Notes: a model not told the origin generated them from the letters alone. A stretch of DNA of 38,002 bases from JAZGDL01 sp036477795 (GCA_036477795.1 JAZGDL010000308.1:1-38002); one strand, 5' to 3'; counted from the stretch's first letter, positions 7,775-16,315 are shown. Translations and numbers: made by a program.

Positions 7775-8929
7775 TCAATCAAATAGCATCGATTCGGCGA
7801 AGGTTTCGACCTCGGTGCGGCTGGTCTCGAACGTCCACATCTTCTCCTCAAACTCCAGCTTGAGGTGCGGCACGTTCTTCTCCTCCATCTTTTCACGGAA
7901 CAACACGTAATCGAACAGGGCCGGCTCGCAGAACTTGGCGGGGGCGAAGATGACAGCCTCGGCGCCGGCGTCGGAGAGGCGCTGCAGTAGGGCGTCGGAA
8001 CGCGGATTGTCACGATCATGTCGCACCGAGGTGTACGTGCTGGCGGAGAGATAGGCGTCGGCCAGGGCTGCGACGGGATCGCCGTTGGCACAGACATCCT
8101 TGGGGAACAACCGCCATCCGACTACCATGTCGTCATCTTTGACCAGGCATCCAGACTCTTCGATCACATCGATAAGTCCGAGCGGGGGCTGCTCGCAGAA
8201 GGCGCCTTCGATGACGACAGCAACGCCGTCGCGCCGGCGGACCGGGCGGGCTTGGAAGTGTTTAAGGAGTTTCTCGAGAAGCGGAATGAAGTCCTCCGGC
8301 ATCATCCGCGTGCCGGCCTGGTTCACGGCGTGGAGGTCCGAGGCGGCGATCGAAGCGGCGTATTTCTTGCGGTGATTGTAGAGGGCTCGGGTGAGTTCGC
8401 GAACCTTGTTGTACAACATAAGGCTGCGGCAGATGGCCTCATCGGGTATGGGCCTGTTGAGACGGCTGGACAGGTTATCGCGAAAACGTCGGAACTCCGC
8501 CCTGGTATAGGATTTGGACGCGGCGCTGTTCATGTTCTGCGGCAGGTGAAGGTACTCGATGTATAGCTCGGGGGCGTTGCGTTTCACCAGGCTGGAGAGG
8601 TTGCGGGCGACGTCGCAGATGGAGCTGAACACCACCCCAGTGAAGTCCTTCATATCGCCGCGGAGGAAGAGTTCCAGGGTGCTCTTGGCGATCGAGCAGA
8701 TGAACGACTGGAAACGCGAGTCGGCGTGTGAAATCTGCACGGTGTTTCCGGCGCCGAACAGCCCCAAGGGCATCAGGCCGGCGGCGTGTATGATTTCGAC
8801 CGGAGCGTAGACGGGGAATACGGCGAACCCGCCGATGCCGGGATGCTTCTCTCGCGCTTGGGCGAGAGCCTGTCCCGGAAGGAGATCGAGCGAGTCGCGG
8901 CATTGTTCGATGATCTTTTCAGCAGTCAC
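7775..8929 (-). CDS. bcrC: Benzoyl-CoA reductase subunit C (2-hydroxyacyl-CoA dehydratase D-component family)
   Basis: A 384-aa protein of the size of BcrC/BadD/BzdN. It partners BcrB in the catalytic heterodimer of ATP-dependent benzoyl-CoA reductase. Visible family phrases are FPVYAPVEIIHAAGLMPLGL near the N-terminus, ICSIAKSTLELFLRGD, FSSICDVARNL and, near the C-terminus, FAPAKFCEPALFDY. The conserved cysteines are candidate [4Fe-4S] ligands. Its ATG overlaps the stop of the upstream dehydrogenase/hydratase fusion in an ATGA (8926-8929), so translation is probably coupled. The bcrB start follows 25 bases after its stop. The order bcrC-bcrB-ATPase-ATPase is that of known bcr operons. Confidence 0.9.
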   Translation of the reverse strand: MTAEKIIEQCRDSLDLLPGQALAQAREKHPGIGGFAVFPVYAPVEIIHAAGLMPLGLFGAGNTVQISHADSRFQSFICSIAKSTLELFLRGDMKDFTGVVFSSICDVARNLSSLVKRNAPELYIEYLHLPQNMNSAASKSYTRAEFRRFRDNLSSRLNRPIPDEAICRSLMLYNKVRELTRALYNHRKKYAASIAASDLHAVNQAGTRMMPEDFIPLLEKLLKHFQARPVRRRDGVAVVIEGAFCEQPPLGLIDVIEESGCLVKDDDMVVGWRLFPKDVCANGDPVAALADAYLSASTYTSVRHDRDNPRSDALLQRLSDAGAEAVIFAPAKFCEPALFDYVLFREKMEEKNVPHLKLEFEEKMWTFETSRTEVETFAESMLFD

Positions 8930-11454
8930 TTGGCGTCTCCAGACCTATCACGGTCGGGGGTGGTTTGCTCGACGGCCTCTATATCCGGCGGTCCGTTCTC
9001 CATGGGATAGACCCAGCCGGGTAGCTGGGTAGTGGTGCAGGAATAGTCCATCTTGGCGGGTTTAGCCTGGCGATCGAGCAGGGCTAGAAGACCGGTGCTG
9101 ACGAAGGGGTTCTTGTCGGGGTTGAAGGTTTCGCCGGTTTCTGTGGCGAGGGCATGGTCGTCGGCGCCGCGGGCAAGCTGGCACTTGAAAAGCGCCCGCG
9201 AGTAGGGTGCGTCCTTGGCCATGGTGCGGGCCCGCTCGTACCCGCGACGTACCGCCTCCAGTTCGTCGTCGAAGACGCCGTTGCTCAATCCGACCTGGTG
9301 GGCCCGGTCCGCGGTCATGCCCTGATCGAAGATCTCGAAGACTATCGAATCGCCCATGCCGAGCCGCTGCAACTCACCCGCCGCTCCGAAACCCGGCAGG
9401 ATGGCATAATCAAGTTCCGGCTGGTTGTAGGTGTTCTTCTGCTGCCAGCGTGAGGTACGTTCGAGCGAATCGAAAACGAAGCCGTCGGTCCGGACGTCGT
9501 AGCGCAGGTCGAGGAAATAAGTGAACTCCGCCCCGCCGCCCCATTTTTCTCCGAAGACGCCGATGGTGGCCACCGGGCTTCGCTGAATCAGGCGGAAGAG
9601 GTCCATGGCGTTGCTGCTGGACGCGGCTGCCTCTGATTCCGTCAACGGCACGTAGCCCTTGCTGCGCTCGAACCAGCCGCGGTTGAACTCGCGGGCATCG
9701 GCCCCCAGCATCCGGCGGCCGGTGCCGGCGGCGGTGAACAGGACCGCTCCGCAGCGCCCCTCGCGGTGCAGTGTGAGCACCCGATGGTAGGCGTGCGCGA
9801 GCTGATCAATAACGGCGCGGTTGAACACGTTGCCCCTGAGCGGATTATTGAACACCATGCACGCCACACGATCAGGCGACGAGGGCTCGTAGAGCTTGAG
9901 ATCCATGTAGCAACCGCGGTAGCGCCCCGTCTCGACGTCGAGCTCGGCCACGGGTGTATAGTAGTACTTGCCGTAGCCGAGAAGACGGTTAAGGTTACGG
10001 GCCTTCATTTCGTGCAGCAGGCAGGGCCGGCCCTTCCGCGGTCCGGAGGTCCCGTCGACGTCGAGCACGTCCAGCATGTATGGGGCGTCCGCGATCTCGT
10101 TGCGGGCACGGCGGATCAACTCCAATAGGCCGTCGATGGTCAGGTGGGCGATGAGCGCATCGATCACCTCGATCAGCCCCACCTTGAAGCGAAGCCCGGC
10201 GCGGGTCGAAATATTGATCGCCCCGGGTGTCGCGATGCGGTCTTGAATCAAATCCATGGCGTACAGGCATAGGGGCAGTGCGTAGCGGCGGAAGGCCCGC
10301 CCACCGGCGTCATCGGCGCAGGCTACGTGCAATAGCGAATCGGCGCTTTTGATCTTACCGGCGCGGCGGTCACGCTCTGCGGCTTCGTAATAGGACCGGA
10401 AGTCTTCGCGAGAGATCTCGCCGATCGGCTGGTAATCGCCGGTGGCTGGATCGAACACGCCCGAGATACGCACGGATTCGAATCCGTGGGCTTCGTTGCC
10501 GCTCCAGGCGTAGAAGCCTTTGCGTGCCGTAGAGTTGACACCGGTGTGTCCGTCCTTTTCCAGTCTTGCGATCCAGTCGGGGTAGGGCTTGCCGTCTCGG
10601 TTGTACAGGGGGCGGAGCCGGTCGGTTTCGGGAAGGGCCTTTCCCATGTGTCGCGATGACTCGGTGTAGGGCATGTGGCCGGTGTGATCCAGCACGGTGA
10701 AGGGATTGGCGGTAAAGAGCTCCCACAAGCCGCCCAGTTGGACGATGTCCCGCGAGCTGGCGACGTCCCAGGAGATGATCGCAGCCATGGCTTGAAAAAT
10801 GGGATCAGTGATGTACCCGTGGTGGTCGGCCTCAAGGGCGATCACCGACTTCTCCAGTATCTGGTCTGCAAACACCACCCCGAAGGCGAAGGTCTCATCG
10901 GAAGCGTACTTGCCCTTCATGACGTCGATCAGGCGGTTGGATTCGAATGGGAAGTAGCCGTGCACGGTCAGGAACTTCTCACGCAACGCCTCCGATTGAA
11001 ACAGGACAGCCAACTCTTCGGTGGTGTGCGAGGAGGTGTTGGAAAAAACCACCGCCAGGTTCTTCGCGTCAACATTCTGTTCGATGGTCTTGAATATCGC
11101 AGCCTTGACGTCGCTGCGCTCGGTGGCGACTTCCCAGATGACGTCCGCCCGTTTGAGATCGTCGTACTTGTCGGTGCAGGTGACACGGGCCTCCAGCGCC
11201 CGGGCGTCTTCCTCACGGATGCGGCGGTCTTTGACCTGCCGTCCCCAGGAGGCAGATAGTTTCTCTTTGGCCCGGTGCAGCGCCTCCGCCTGGACGTCGA
11301 GAAGGATCACCTGGCAGTCGGTCTTCATGAGCACATCGGCGGCTATGCCCCGGCCCATGGTGCCCGCGCCGATGACGGCGATGCAGCGAACCTCGTTAAC
11401 CCGCCGAACGGCGTCCTCAATCGATTTGTCGCCAAATGAAAATGCACGTCTCAT
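8926..11454 (-). CDS. Bifunctional 3-hydroxyacyl-CoA dehydrogenase / enoyl-CoA hydratase
   Basis: An 842-aa fusion. Residues about 20-320 are a 3-hydroxyacyl-CoA dehydrogenase with the NAD-binding motif IAVIGAGTMGRGIAADVL. The dehydrogenase C-terminal helical domain follows (about 330-500). From about 528 the sequence is crotonase-like, with MVFNNPLRGNVFN and GVFGEKWGGGAEFTYFLDL as the oxyanion-hole region. Domain order is the reverse of E. coli FadB and like the FadN-type or archaeal fusions. In context it would act on 3-hydroxypimelyl-CoA or other ring-opened CoA esters and yield a 3-oxoacyl-CoA for the thiolase. It overlaps bcrC by ATGA. A heptamer array lies directly upstream, and no strong Shine-Dalgarno is visible. 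Confidence 0.85.
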   Translation of the reverse strand: MRRAFSFGDKSIEDAVRRVNEVRCIAVIGAGTMGRGIAADVLMKTDCQVILLDVQAEALHRAKEKLSASWGRQVKDRRIREEDARALEARVTCTDKYDDLKRADVIWEVATERSDVKAAIFKTIEQNVDAKNLAVVFSNTSSHTTEELAVLFQSEALREKFLTVHGYFPFESNRLIDVMKGKYASDETFAFGVVFADQILEKSVIALEADHHGYITDPIFQAMAAIISWDVASSRDIVQLGGLWELFTANPFTVLDHTGHMPYTESSRHMGKALPETDRLRPLYNRDGKPYPDWIARLEKDGHTGVNSTARKGFYAWSGNEAHGFESVRISGVFDPATGDYQPIGEISREDFRSYYEAAERDRRAGKIKSADSLLHVACADDAGGRAFRRYALPLCLYAMDLIQDRIATPGAINISTRAGLRFKVGLIEVIDALIAHLTIDGLLELIRRARNEIADAPYMLDVLDVDGTSGPRKGRPCLLHEMKARNLNRLLGYGKYYYTPVAELDVETGRYRGCYMDLKLYEPSSPDRVACMVFNNPLRGNVFNRAVIDQLAHAYHRVLTLHREGRCGAVLFTAAGTGRRMLGADAREFNRGWFERSKGYVPLTESEAAASSSNAMDLFRLIQRSPVATIGVFGEKWGGGAEFTYFLDLRYDVRTDGFVFDSLERTSRWQQKNTYNQPELDYAILPGFGAAGELQRLGMGDSIVFEIFDQGMTADRAHQVGLSNGVFDDELEAVRRGYERARTMAKDAPYSRALFKCQLARGADDHALATETGETFNPDKNPFVSTGLLALLDRQAKPAKMDYSCTTTQLPGWVYPMENGPPDIEAVEQTTPDRDRSGDAK

Positions 11455-11461
11455 CGTGTTT

Positions 11462-11504
11462 AATCCCCAATCGTCAATCCGCGATCGTCAATCCGCAATC
11501 GTCA
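11462..11504. repeat. Heptamer array CAATCGT/CAATCCG
   Basis: Six or so units fill the whole spacer between the ligase gene and the dehydrogenase fusion. On the coding (minus) strand the units read GATTGAC/GATTGCG. The ligase stop TGA (11502-11504) is the TGA of the first unit. Confidence 0.8.
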
Positions 11505-14500
11505 GGCCCTTTGCAATTGAGGCTTCTGCACCTCGATCACCGCTGTCGAGGGCCGCGACGCAAACAGGTCTTCGACTTCGTCCTGGTGTCGTTCAAGCAC
11601 CGCCTTGCGCACGGTTTTTCCTGAAGCCGTCAGTTCGCCGTTGGCCAGCGACGGTTCTTCACCCACAAGCACCGCCCGGCGGACACGCTGGAACTTGACT
11701 TCTATATGCGGGTTCAACCGCTCGAGCTCCGAAGCGTATAGTTCGCGAACCGCCGGCTGATCGATCAACTCTTGTACCGTCGCCCCTTGTGGGTGACTAA
11801 CCGGCACCCCGTGCTCGCTGGCCCATCTACGCAATCGACTGAAGTCGGGGTAGATCAGCACACCTACGAAGTCTTTGCCGCTGCCCAGGGCCAGCGCTAA
11901 GCCGACGTAGGGGGACTCGTTCACCAGGAGGTTTTCGATCCGCAGAGGATGCACCTTTTCGCCTGTGGTGAGTTTGAATGCGCCGTCTTTGCGACCGAAT
12001 ATACGCAGGCCGTCGTCGGTGAATTCACCCAGGTCGCCGGTGCGGAACCAGCCGGACCTGTCGATCACGTGGGAGGTGGCTTCCTCGTCGTCGAGGTAAC
12101 CGTCCATTACGTTCGATCCCTTGACCAGGATTTCCTGATCGCTGTCGATGCGGACGGCGACGCCAGGGAGTGGGGCGCCCACGTACCCGCTCCGCCAGGA
12201 ACTGTCGATGGTTGTCAGCGTGACGCAGGGCGATGTCTCGGTCAGTCCCCAACCTTCCAGAACCGGGATGTTGTGCTCGCGGTAGGCGCTCTCCACCTGG
12301 GCCGGGAGCGGCGCGCCGGCTGTAAAGACGAAACGCAGTCGGCCGCTATAGACGGTATCTGATATCTCTGAATGCTCGCGGCACCGGGTGACCAACAACT
12401 CGTGAACGCGTGGCACGCTGAAGAACAGCGTGGGGCTGAACGCCTTCCAGTTGTCGATCAGCCGGTCAATGTCCCGGCCTCGCGAATCGTCGAGGCACAG
12501 TTGGCTGCCGTTGTATAGGGGCATGAAGCGCTCGAACAATCCGCCGAAGCTGTGGTGCCACGGCAGATAGCTCAAGAAGACGTCGTTTTCGTCAATGTCC
12601 CAGATGAGCGAGACGGCCTTCTGTTGCGAGATGATGTTGCGGTGACAGAGCTTGACCCCCTTGGGCGGTCCGGTGGTGCCGGAAGTGTACATCACCATGC
12701 ACAGGTCCGGCGGCTGCACCGATTCGACGCGTTCCTCCAGACGGTCGAGCGTTGCACCACCGCCGTCTGTCAGGGTCGCGAAGTCGATCGCGCCCCACTC
12801 CCGGCAGGCGGAGTCGAAGTCCATGCAATAGTACTTTTCCACCGACGGATGTCTGCCGCGCTCGATCTTGTCGAGCTGGTGTTGTCCTGAGACCACGAGA
12901 TATCGCGGCCGGGCGTGTTCCAGCACATAAGTGATTTGCCGAGGCAGGTAGCCCGCAAATATCGGCACGGTCACCGCCCCGATGGACATGGTGGCCAACT
13001 CGGCCATGAACATCTCGGCGCGGTTCTCCGAGAGCACGCAGATTCGATCGCCCTGACGTATGCCTTGCTCCATGAGATGGCGAGCGATCTGAAACGTCCG
13101 CTCCGCGAATTCCTTCCAGGTGAAGGCAAGCTCCCGGTCGTCCACACGGTGGCGCAAGAAGACCTTGCTGCCCCACTTGCGGGCGCGGTCTCTCAAGAGC
13201 ACGCCGAGCGACGGCTCATGCTCGCCAAGCGGCAGCGGATTGGTGTGCTGCGGGCCGACGCGCTTGATCCCGATCTGCTCGTCGAGCCCCTGGGACGTTG
13301 CCTGACAGTAAGCCAGGCAGGAATCGCGCAGCAGCTCCTTGGTGAGGGTGAAGCGCTCCTCGGGCAGCTTATGGGCGTAGTCGGTGCTCATGGGGTCCAC
13401 GCCGGTGCGTCGGAGAACCAGATTCGCGGCGGCGAAGTATACAATATTGATGGCCAGCTCCTTGATGTGGGAACAACCGGTCTGGCCGCCGACCCGCCGG
13501 GAGATTTCGCTGAGCACGCCGCGTTCAATGCGCAGACCGATGAGCCTCTCCGCCAGCGGTTCGACCTCACGGCAGACCGGGAAGGGAGCTCGGATCATGT
13601 TGAGCTTGCTTCGCGTGATCTGCTCATCAGGAAGGTAGATGTTGACTTCCAGTTTGATGAGATGCACGTCATCGAGCATGGTGGCAACGACGCACATGTT
13701 GTCCGAACCGGCGTCGTAAAGTTCAACCGAGATGTTTCGCTGTGCGACAAGTTTCATTCTTACAGCCCTCGAATGGGAAACCCCGCGCTGGCGCTTGGGG
13801 CTCGGATCAGTTCCCAAGGGATCCCTTTCGCGATGGTGGATCGCCCTGGCCATGGATTGTTGCACCTGGTGTCGAAGAGATTTGAACAGTTTTTCCTCCT
13901 CGTGGAGCCCGGCGTTGGTGGCGTACCGGCACAGGGGCGTCAGTATCCACTCCTCGTTGGAAAAGAGCTTGACGCCGTCGAGTCCGTCGGCCAGTGCGTC
14001 GCGCAGTGTCTTAACCGAGCTGGTGACATGCCCGGCGTGGGCCAAGATGGTAGCACGGTGAGTGGCCCAGGTTTGGTAGTAGTCGGCGTCCGGCGGATAG
14101 GCCCCCACCGCCCGGCCGACGTCGAAGACCGCACGCGTGATCCGCTGCACGAAGTCGGACATTGCCGGATCCCGGCAAAGGTCAGCCATGCGCAGGTCGA
14201 TCAGCTCTCCATTAGGCCTGACCGTATGGATCAAGCCGCCGACGTTGAGCACGATGGAGACCATGGCCTTGTCGAACTCGATGCGGGTGCCCGGCACGCC
14301 CCGAGCATGATCGAATGGGTAGTCGTGGGCGGCCAGGATCGCTTCGATGCGCTGCCCCTCGAAATCTCCGCCGCCCGCAAATACGACCGATCCTATCCGC
14401 TCGAGCACGTACACTGTGTCGTTGCCGCTGCCGCGGCGCCCCGCGGCCTGCAGCGAGATGCCTCGTACGAGGCGGTCCAGACAAACCGCGACCATCTCCT

Positions 14501-14966
14501 CCGTTACGCCGGGCAGACGTCCCATCAAGAGTGACTCGCGCAACTGCTCTTCGTAAGCCCGCACGGTTTGCTCGGCAAGAATGCCGTTTGGCAGGATGAG
14601 CAGGATGGGCACGCAGCGGCGGACGTCCTCGACCGTGTTCAACCGCCCGCGCCCGGCCAGATTCTCGAGGAACCTTGTCATCTCGCCGCCGAACAGGCCT
14701 AGCTGATCGGGATTGCAGCAGACAAACAGCAATTCCGGCAGGTGATCCAGCGCGTCGGCCTCCAGCAGATTCGAGAAGATACGGTTTCGCAACGGCACCG
14801 CCTGAAGTTTGCCGCCGTCGTCCAGCCGGAGTGAACCCGCCTTTCTGAGGGGCTCGGTGATGCCATCGCCACCGCGGCCGATGAAGCAGTCGGCACGTGC
14901 ATGGACGAAGAACCCGACCCCCAGCGCGCCGGGCGGATGAATGCCGAGTTGGCCCTGGTGGATCAT
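11502..14966 (-). CDS. Multidomain acyl-CoA synthetase with ketopantoate-reductase-like N-terminus
   Basis: An 1,154-aa protein in three parts. Residues 1-385 look like a ketopantoate reductase or 6PGDH-type fold: the start PPGALGVGFFVHARADC fits a Rossmann loop, and FDKAMVSIVLNVGGLIHTV resembles the ketopantoate reductase C-terminal helix. Residues about 405-560 resemble DUF2889, with FPVCREVEPLAERLIGL and GGQTGCSHIKEL. Residues about 600-1,120 are an AMP-forming acyl-CoA ligase, with YTSGTTGPPKGVKL, GWGLTETSP, GWFRTGDLG and a catalytic lysine expected in LTASGKTVRKA. It could activate benzoate, 4-hydroxybenzoate or a fatty acid; the ligase is long-chain-like. A dispersed 25-bp repeat is read in frame between parts 1 and 2 (13779-13803). 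The ATG overlaps the preceding stop in ATGA. The N-terminal calls are tentative. Confidence 0.75.
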   Translation of the reverse strand: MIHQGQLGIHPPGALGVGFFVHARADCFIGRGGDGITEPLRKAGSLRLDDGGKLQAVPLRNRIFSNLLEADALDHLPELLFVCCNPDQLGLFGGEMTRFLENLAGRGRLNTVEDVRRCVPILLILPNGILAEQTVRAYEEQLRESLLMGRLPGVTEEMVAVCLDRLVRGISLQAAGRRGSGNDTVYVLERIGSVVFAGGGDFEGQRIEAILAAHDYPFDHARGVPGTRIEFDKAMVSIVLNVGGLIHTVRPNGELIDLRMADLCRDPAMSDFVQRITRAVFDVGRAVGAYPPDADYYQTWATHRATILAHAGHVTSSVKTLRDALADGLDGVKLFSNEEWILTPLCRYATNAGLHEEEKLFKSLRHQVQQSMARAIHHRERDPLGTDPSPKRQRGVSHSRAVRMKLVAQRNISVELYDAGSDNMCVVATMLDDVHLIKLEVNIYLPDEQITRSKLNMIRAPFPVCREVEPLAERLIGLRIERGVLSEISRRVGGQTGCSHIKELAINIVYFAAANLVLRRTGVDPMSTDYAHKLPEERFTLTKELLRDSCLAYCQATSQGLDEQIGIKRVGPQHTNPLPLGEHEPSLGVLLRDRARKWGSKVFLRHRVDDRELAFTWKEFAERTFQIARHLMEQGIRQGDRICVLSENRAEMFMAELATMSIGAVTVPIFAGYLPRQITYVLEHARPRYLVVSGQHQLDKIERGRHPSVEKYYCMDFDSACREWGAIDFATLTDGGGATLDRLEERVESVQPPDLCMVMYTSGTTGPPKGVKLCHRNIISQQKAVSLIWDIDENDVFLSYLPWHHSFGGLFERFMPLYNGSQLCLDDSRGRDIDRLIDNWKAFSPTLFFSVPRVHELLVTRCREHSEISDTVYSGRLRFVFTAGAPLPAQVESAYREHNIPVLEGWGLTETSPCVTLTTIDSSWRSGYVGAPLPGVAVRIDSDQEILVKGSNVMDGYLDDEEATSHVIDRSGWFRTGDLGEFTDDGLRIFGRKDGAFKLTTGEKVHPLRIENLLVNESPYVGLALALGSGKDFVGVLIYPDFSRLRRWASEHGVPVSHPQGATVQELIDQPAVRELYASELERLNPHIEVKFQRVRRAVLVGEEPSLANGELTASGKTVRKAVLERHQDEVEDLFASRPSTAVIEVQKPQLQRA
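13779..13803. repeat. Dispersed 25-bp repeat (SPKRQRG-coding), copy 1
   Basis: The 25 bases are identical, in inverse orientation, to 21247-21271. Here the repeat is translated within the ligase fusion as part of PSPKRQRGVSH. The other copy is intergenic. I recognise this motif as common in planctomycete genomes. Confidence 0.8.
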
Positions 14967-15415
14967 GACTTAACGCCCCGGCGATTGCGGATTGGGGATT
15001 GCGGATCGGGGATTGACGATTGGGGATTGGGGATTGGGGATTGGGGATTTGGGATTGGGGATTGTTTCCGGGAACGAGCTGTCTTGATCGAAGCAACGAC
15101 CAAAGAAAGGATCGCATCAGCTTCCTTCATGAGCCCCTCCAGGAGCGAGGCTTGGACTTGCTCGCTCTCAACCAGCAATTCCATCCAGTAGAGTGTTTCG
15201 TCGCATTCTTCCTCGACGATGCGCATCTTGGAGATGAAGTCCGCGCGAGACTTGGCACGGCACGCAGAGCGGTAGTTTGCACCGACCGATGTAGTGCATC
15301 GCAGCAGTTGCTTGGCAATGACAGCGCCCGTCGTAGACTTCGGCAATGCTTCCGCCAGCCGGATACCCCTGAGAGCAAACGCCTTTGTCCGCTTCTTGAA
15401 GCCGTCCGGAGTCAT
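14963..15415 (-). CDS. Four-helix-bundle protein of the S23/Avd family
   Basis: The core FKKRTKAFALRGIRLAEALP, then LLRCTTSVGANYRSACRA and MRIVEEECDETLYWMELLVE, is typical of the 23S rRNA intervening-sequence (S23) four-helix-bundle family. Diversity-generating retroelement Avd proteins belong to the same family. The function of stand-alone copies is unknown; a nucleic-acid-binding role is assumed from Avd and IVS proteins. I choose the ATG at 15415 (MTPDGFKKRT) on family resemblance; ATG 15445 is an alternative. The natural end is near residue 117. From there the frame runs through a heptamer array, adding a QSPIPNP-type tail of about 33 residues, and stops in an ATGA overlap with the ligase. 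The gene is bounded by inverted heptamer arrays and interrupts a metabolic operon, which suggests insertion. Confidence 0.8.
   Translation of the reverse strand: MTPDGFKKRTKAFALRGIRLAEALPKSTTGAVIAKQLLRCTTSVGANYRSACRAKSRADFISKMRIVEEECDETLYWMELLVESEQVQASLLEGLMKEADAILSLVVASIKTARSRKQSPIPNPQSPIPNPQSSIPDPQSPIRNRRGVKS
14983..15064. repeat. Heptamer array (GATTGGG), 3' boundary of four-helix-bundle gene
   Basis: About eleven units of GATTGGG, with GATTGCG and GATTGAC variants, on the plus strand. On the coding strand they read CAATCCC, an orientation without stops in any frame, so the four-helix-bundle frame continues through it. The plus strand has at least four closely spaced GGGG runs (about 15020-15060), so it has G-quadruplex potential. 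Confidence 0.85.
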
Positions 15416-15448
15416 CCCGGCAGTTCCATGTTCACTGACATCCATTTC

Positions 15449-15537
15449 CAATCGTCAATCTCCAATCTCCAATCCCCAATCCCCAATCCCCAATCCCCAA
15501 TCTCCAATCCCCAATCGTCAATCGTCAATCGTCAATC
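15449..15537. repeat. Heptamer array (CAATCCC), 5' boundary of four-helix-bundle gene
   Basis: About twelve units of CAATCCC/CAATCTC/CAATCGT on the plus strand, inverted with respect to 14983-15064. On the coding strand it reads GATTGAC and GATTGGG. It supplies the stop codon and the final TIDD residues of the upstream activase gene. Confidence 0.85.
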
Positions 15538-16315
15538 TACATTTCGCAATTGCTATCAGGGCCGCGCCGTAGGCGCCGGCGTGCTGCGGCATGGGCGGCA
15601 AGAGCACTTCCGTCTCCAACACCTCGTTAAGGGCCCGCACCATGGCTCGACAGTGCGCCACCACGCCGCCGGTCACGCCGACAGGCCCGTTACGTGAGGA
15701 CATCATCTCGGTCGCCCGCATGGCGATCGAGCGGAACAGGCCCATCGAGATGTCCTCGCGGCGCTCCCCCGCTTTGATGCGTTCCAGCACTTCCGTGCCG
15801 GCGAACACCGTGCAGTAGCTGTTGACGACCGTACTGGCCGATGAGCGCATGGCCAGGTCATCGATTTCGCCAAGGGTCACGCCGAGCTTGAGGGCGATCG
15901 ATTCGAGGAAGGTGCCCGTACCGGCGGCACATTTGGCGTTCATGCGGTAGTCTGCCATGTGGCCTTCGCCGTTGAGGCTGATCACTTTGGTATCCTGCCC
16001 GCCGATGTCGACGATGTGGCGGACCTGCGGCGACCATTCACGAGCGCCGCGGGCGTGGCAGGTGATTTCCGTAACGCAGGTGTCAGCCAAGGGGACGCTT
16101 GCCCGGCCGTAGCCGGTTGAGACGCAGTAGGCGATGCGTTGGCGCACACCTTCTTCTTGGGGCAGCGATTGAGTCAGGGCGTTGTCCGCCGCCTCGGTGA
16201 AATCGAACCCGGAGGGCACCACGTGGTGCCCGATCAGCCTGCGCCCGGGGTCAAGGACCACGCACTTGGTGGCCGAGGAACCGACGTCGATGCCCACGTA
16301 TAGATCACCCGTCAT
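15518..16315 (-). CDS. 2-hydroxyacyl-CoA dehydratase/benzoyl-CoA reductase-type activase (third copy)
   Basis: A 265-aa BcrAD/BadFG/HgdC-family ATPase. VGIDVGSSATKCV is the phosphate loop, CVSTGYGRASV and IVDIGGQDTKV are ATP-site motifs, and NAKCAAGTGTFLE and VNSYCTVFAG hold the cluster cysteines. It is most like HgdC-type homodimeric activators, since it has a single partner gene rather than an ATPase pair. The ATG overlaps the stop of the dehydratase-like gene (ATGA, 16312-16315), so the two are coupled and very probably work together. The last four residues and the TGA come from a GATTGAC array; the ancestral stop was probably just beyond ALIAIAKCR. Confidence 0.82.
   Translation of the reverse strand: MTGDLYVGIDVGSSATKCVVLDPGRRLIGHHVVPSGFDFTEAADNALTQSLPQEEGVRQRIAYCVSTGYGRASVPLADTCVTEITCHARGAREWSPQVRHIVDIGGQDTKVISLNGEGHMADYRMNAKCAAGTGTFLESIALKLGVTLGEIDDLAMRSSASTVVNSYCTVFAGTEVLERIKAGERREDISMGLFRSIAMRATEMMSSRNGPVGVTGGVVAHCRAMVRALNEVLETEVLLPPMPQHAGAYGAALIAIAKCRLTIDD

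Noticed and set aside
7750..8097. N-terminal extension of bcrB
   Set aside because: It overlaps bcrC in another frame, is rich in Arg, Pro and Ser, and the ATG at 7749 has a ribosome-binding site.
12915..14534. 539-codon plus-strand open frame antisense to the ligase
   Set aside because: It mirrors the codon structure of a well-supported minus-strand gene and shows no protein family pattern.
15003..15064. TTGGGG units as telomere-like DNA
   Set aside because: The array is internal and short, and similar arrays occur throughout the window between genes.
14963..15415. Diversity-generating retroelement (Avd with reverse transcriptase)
   Set aside because: No adjacent reverse transcriptase, template repeat or variable repeat; the only reverse transcriptase is 21 kb away and is of the group II intron type.
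14983..15537. Heptamer arrays as CRISPR
   Set aside because: Units are 7 bases without distinct spacers, and no cas gene is present.
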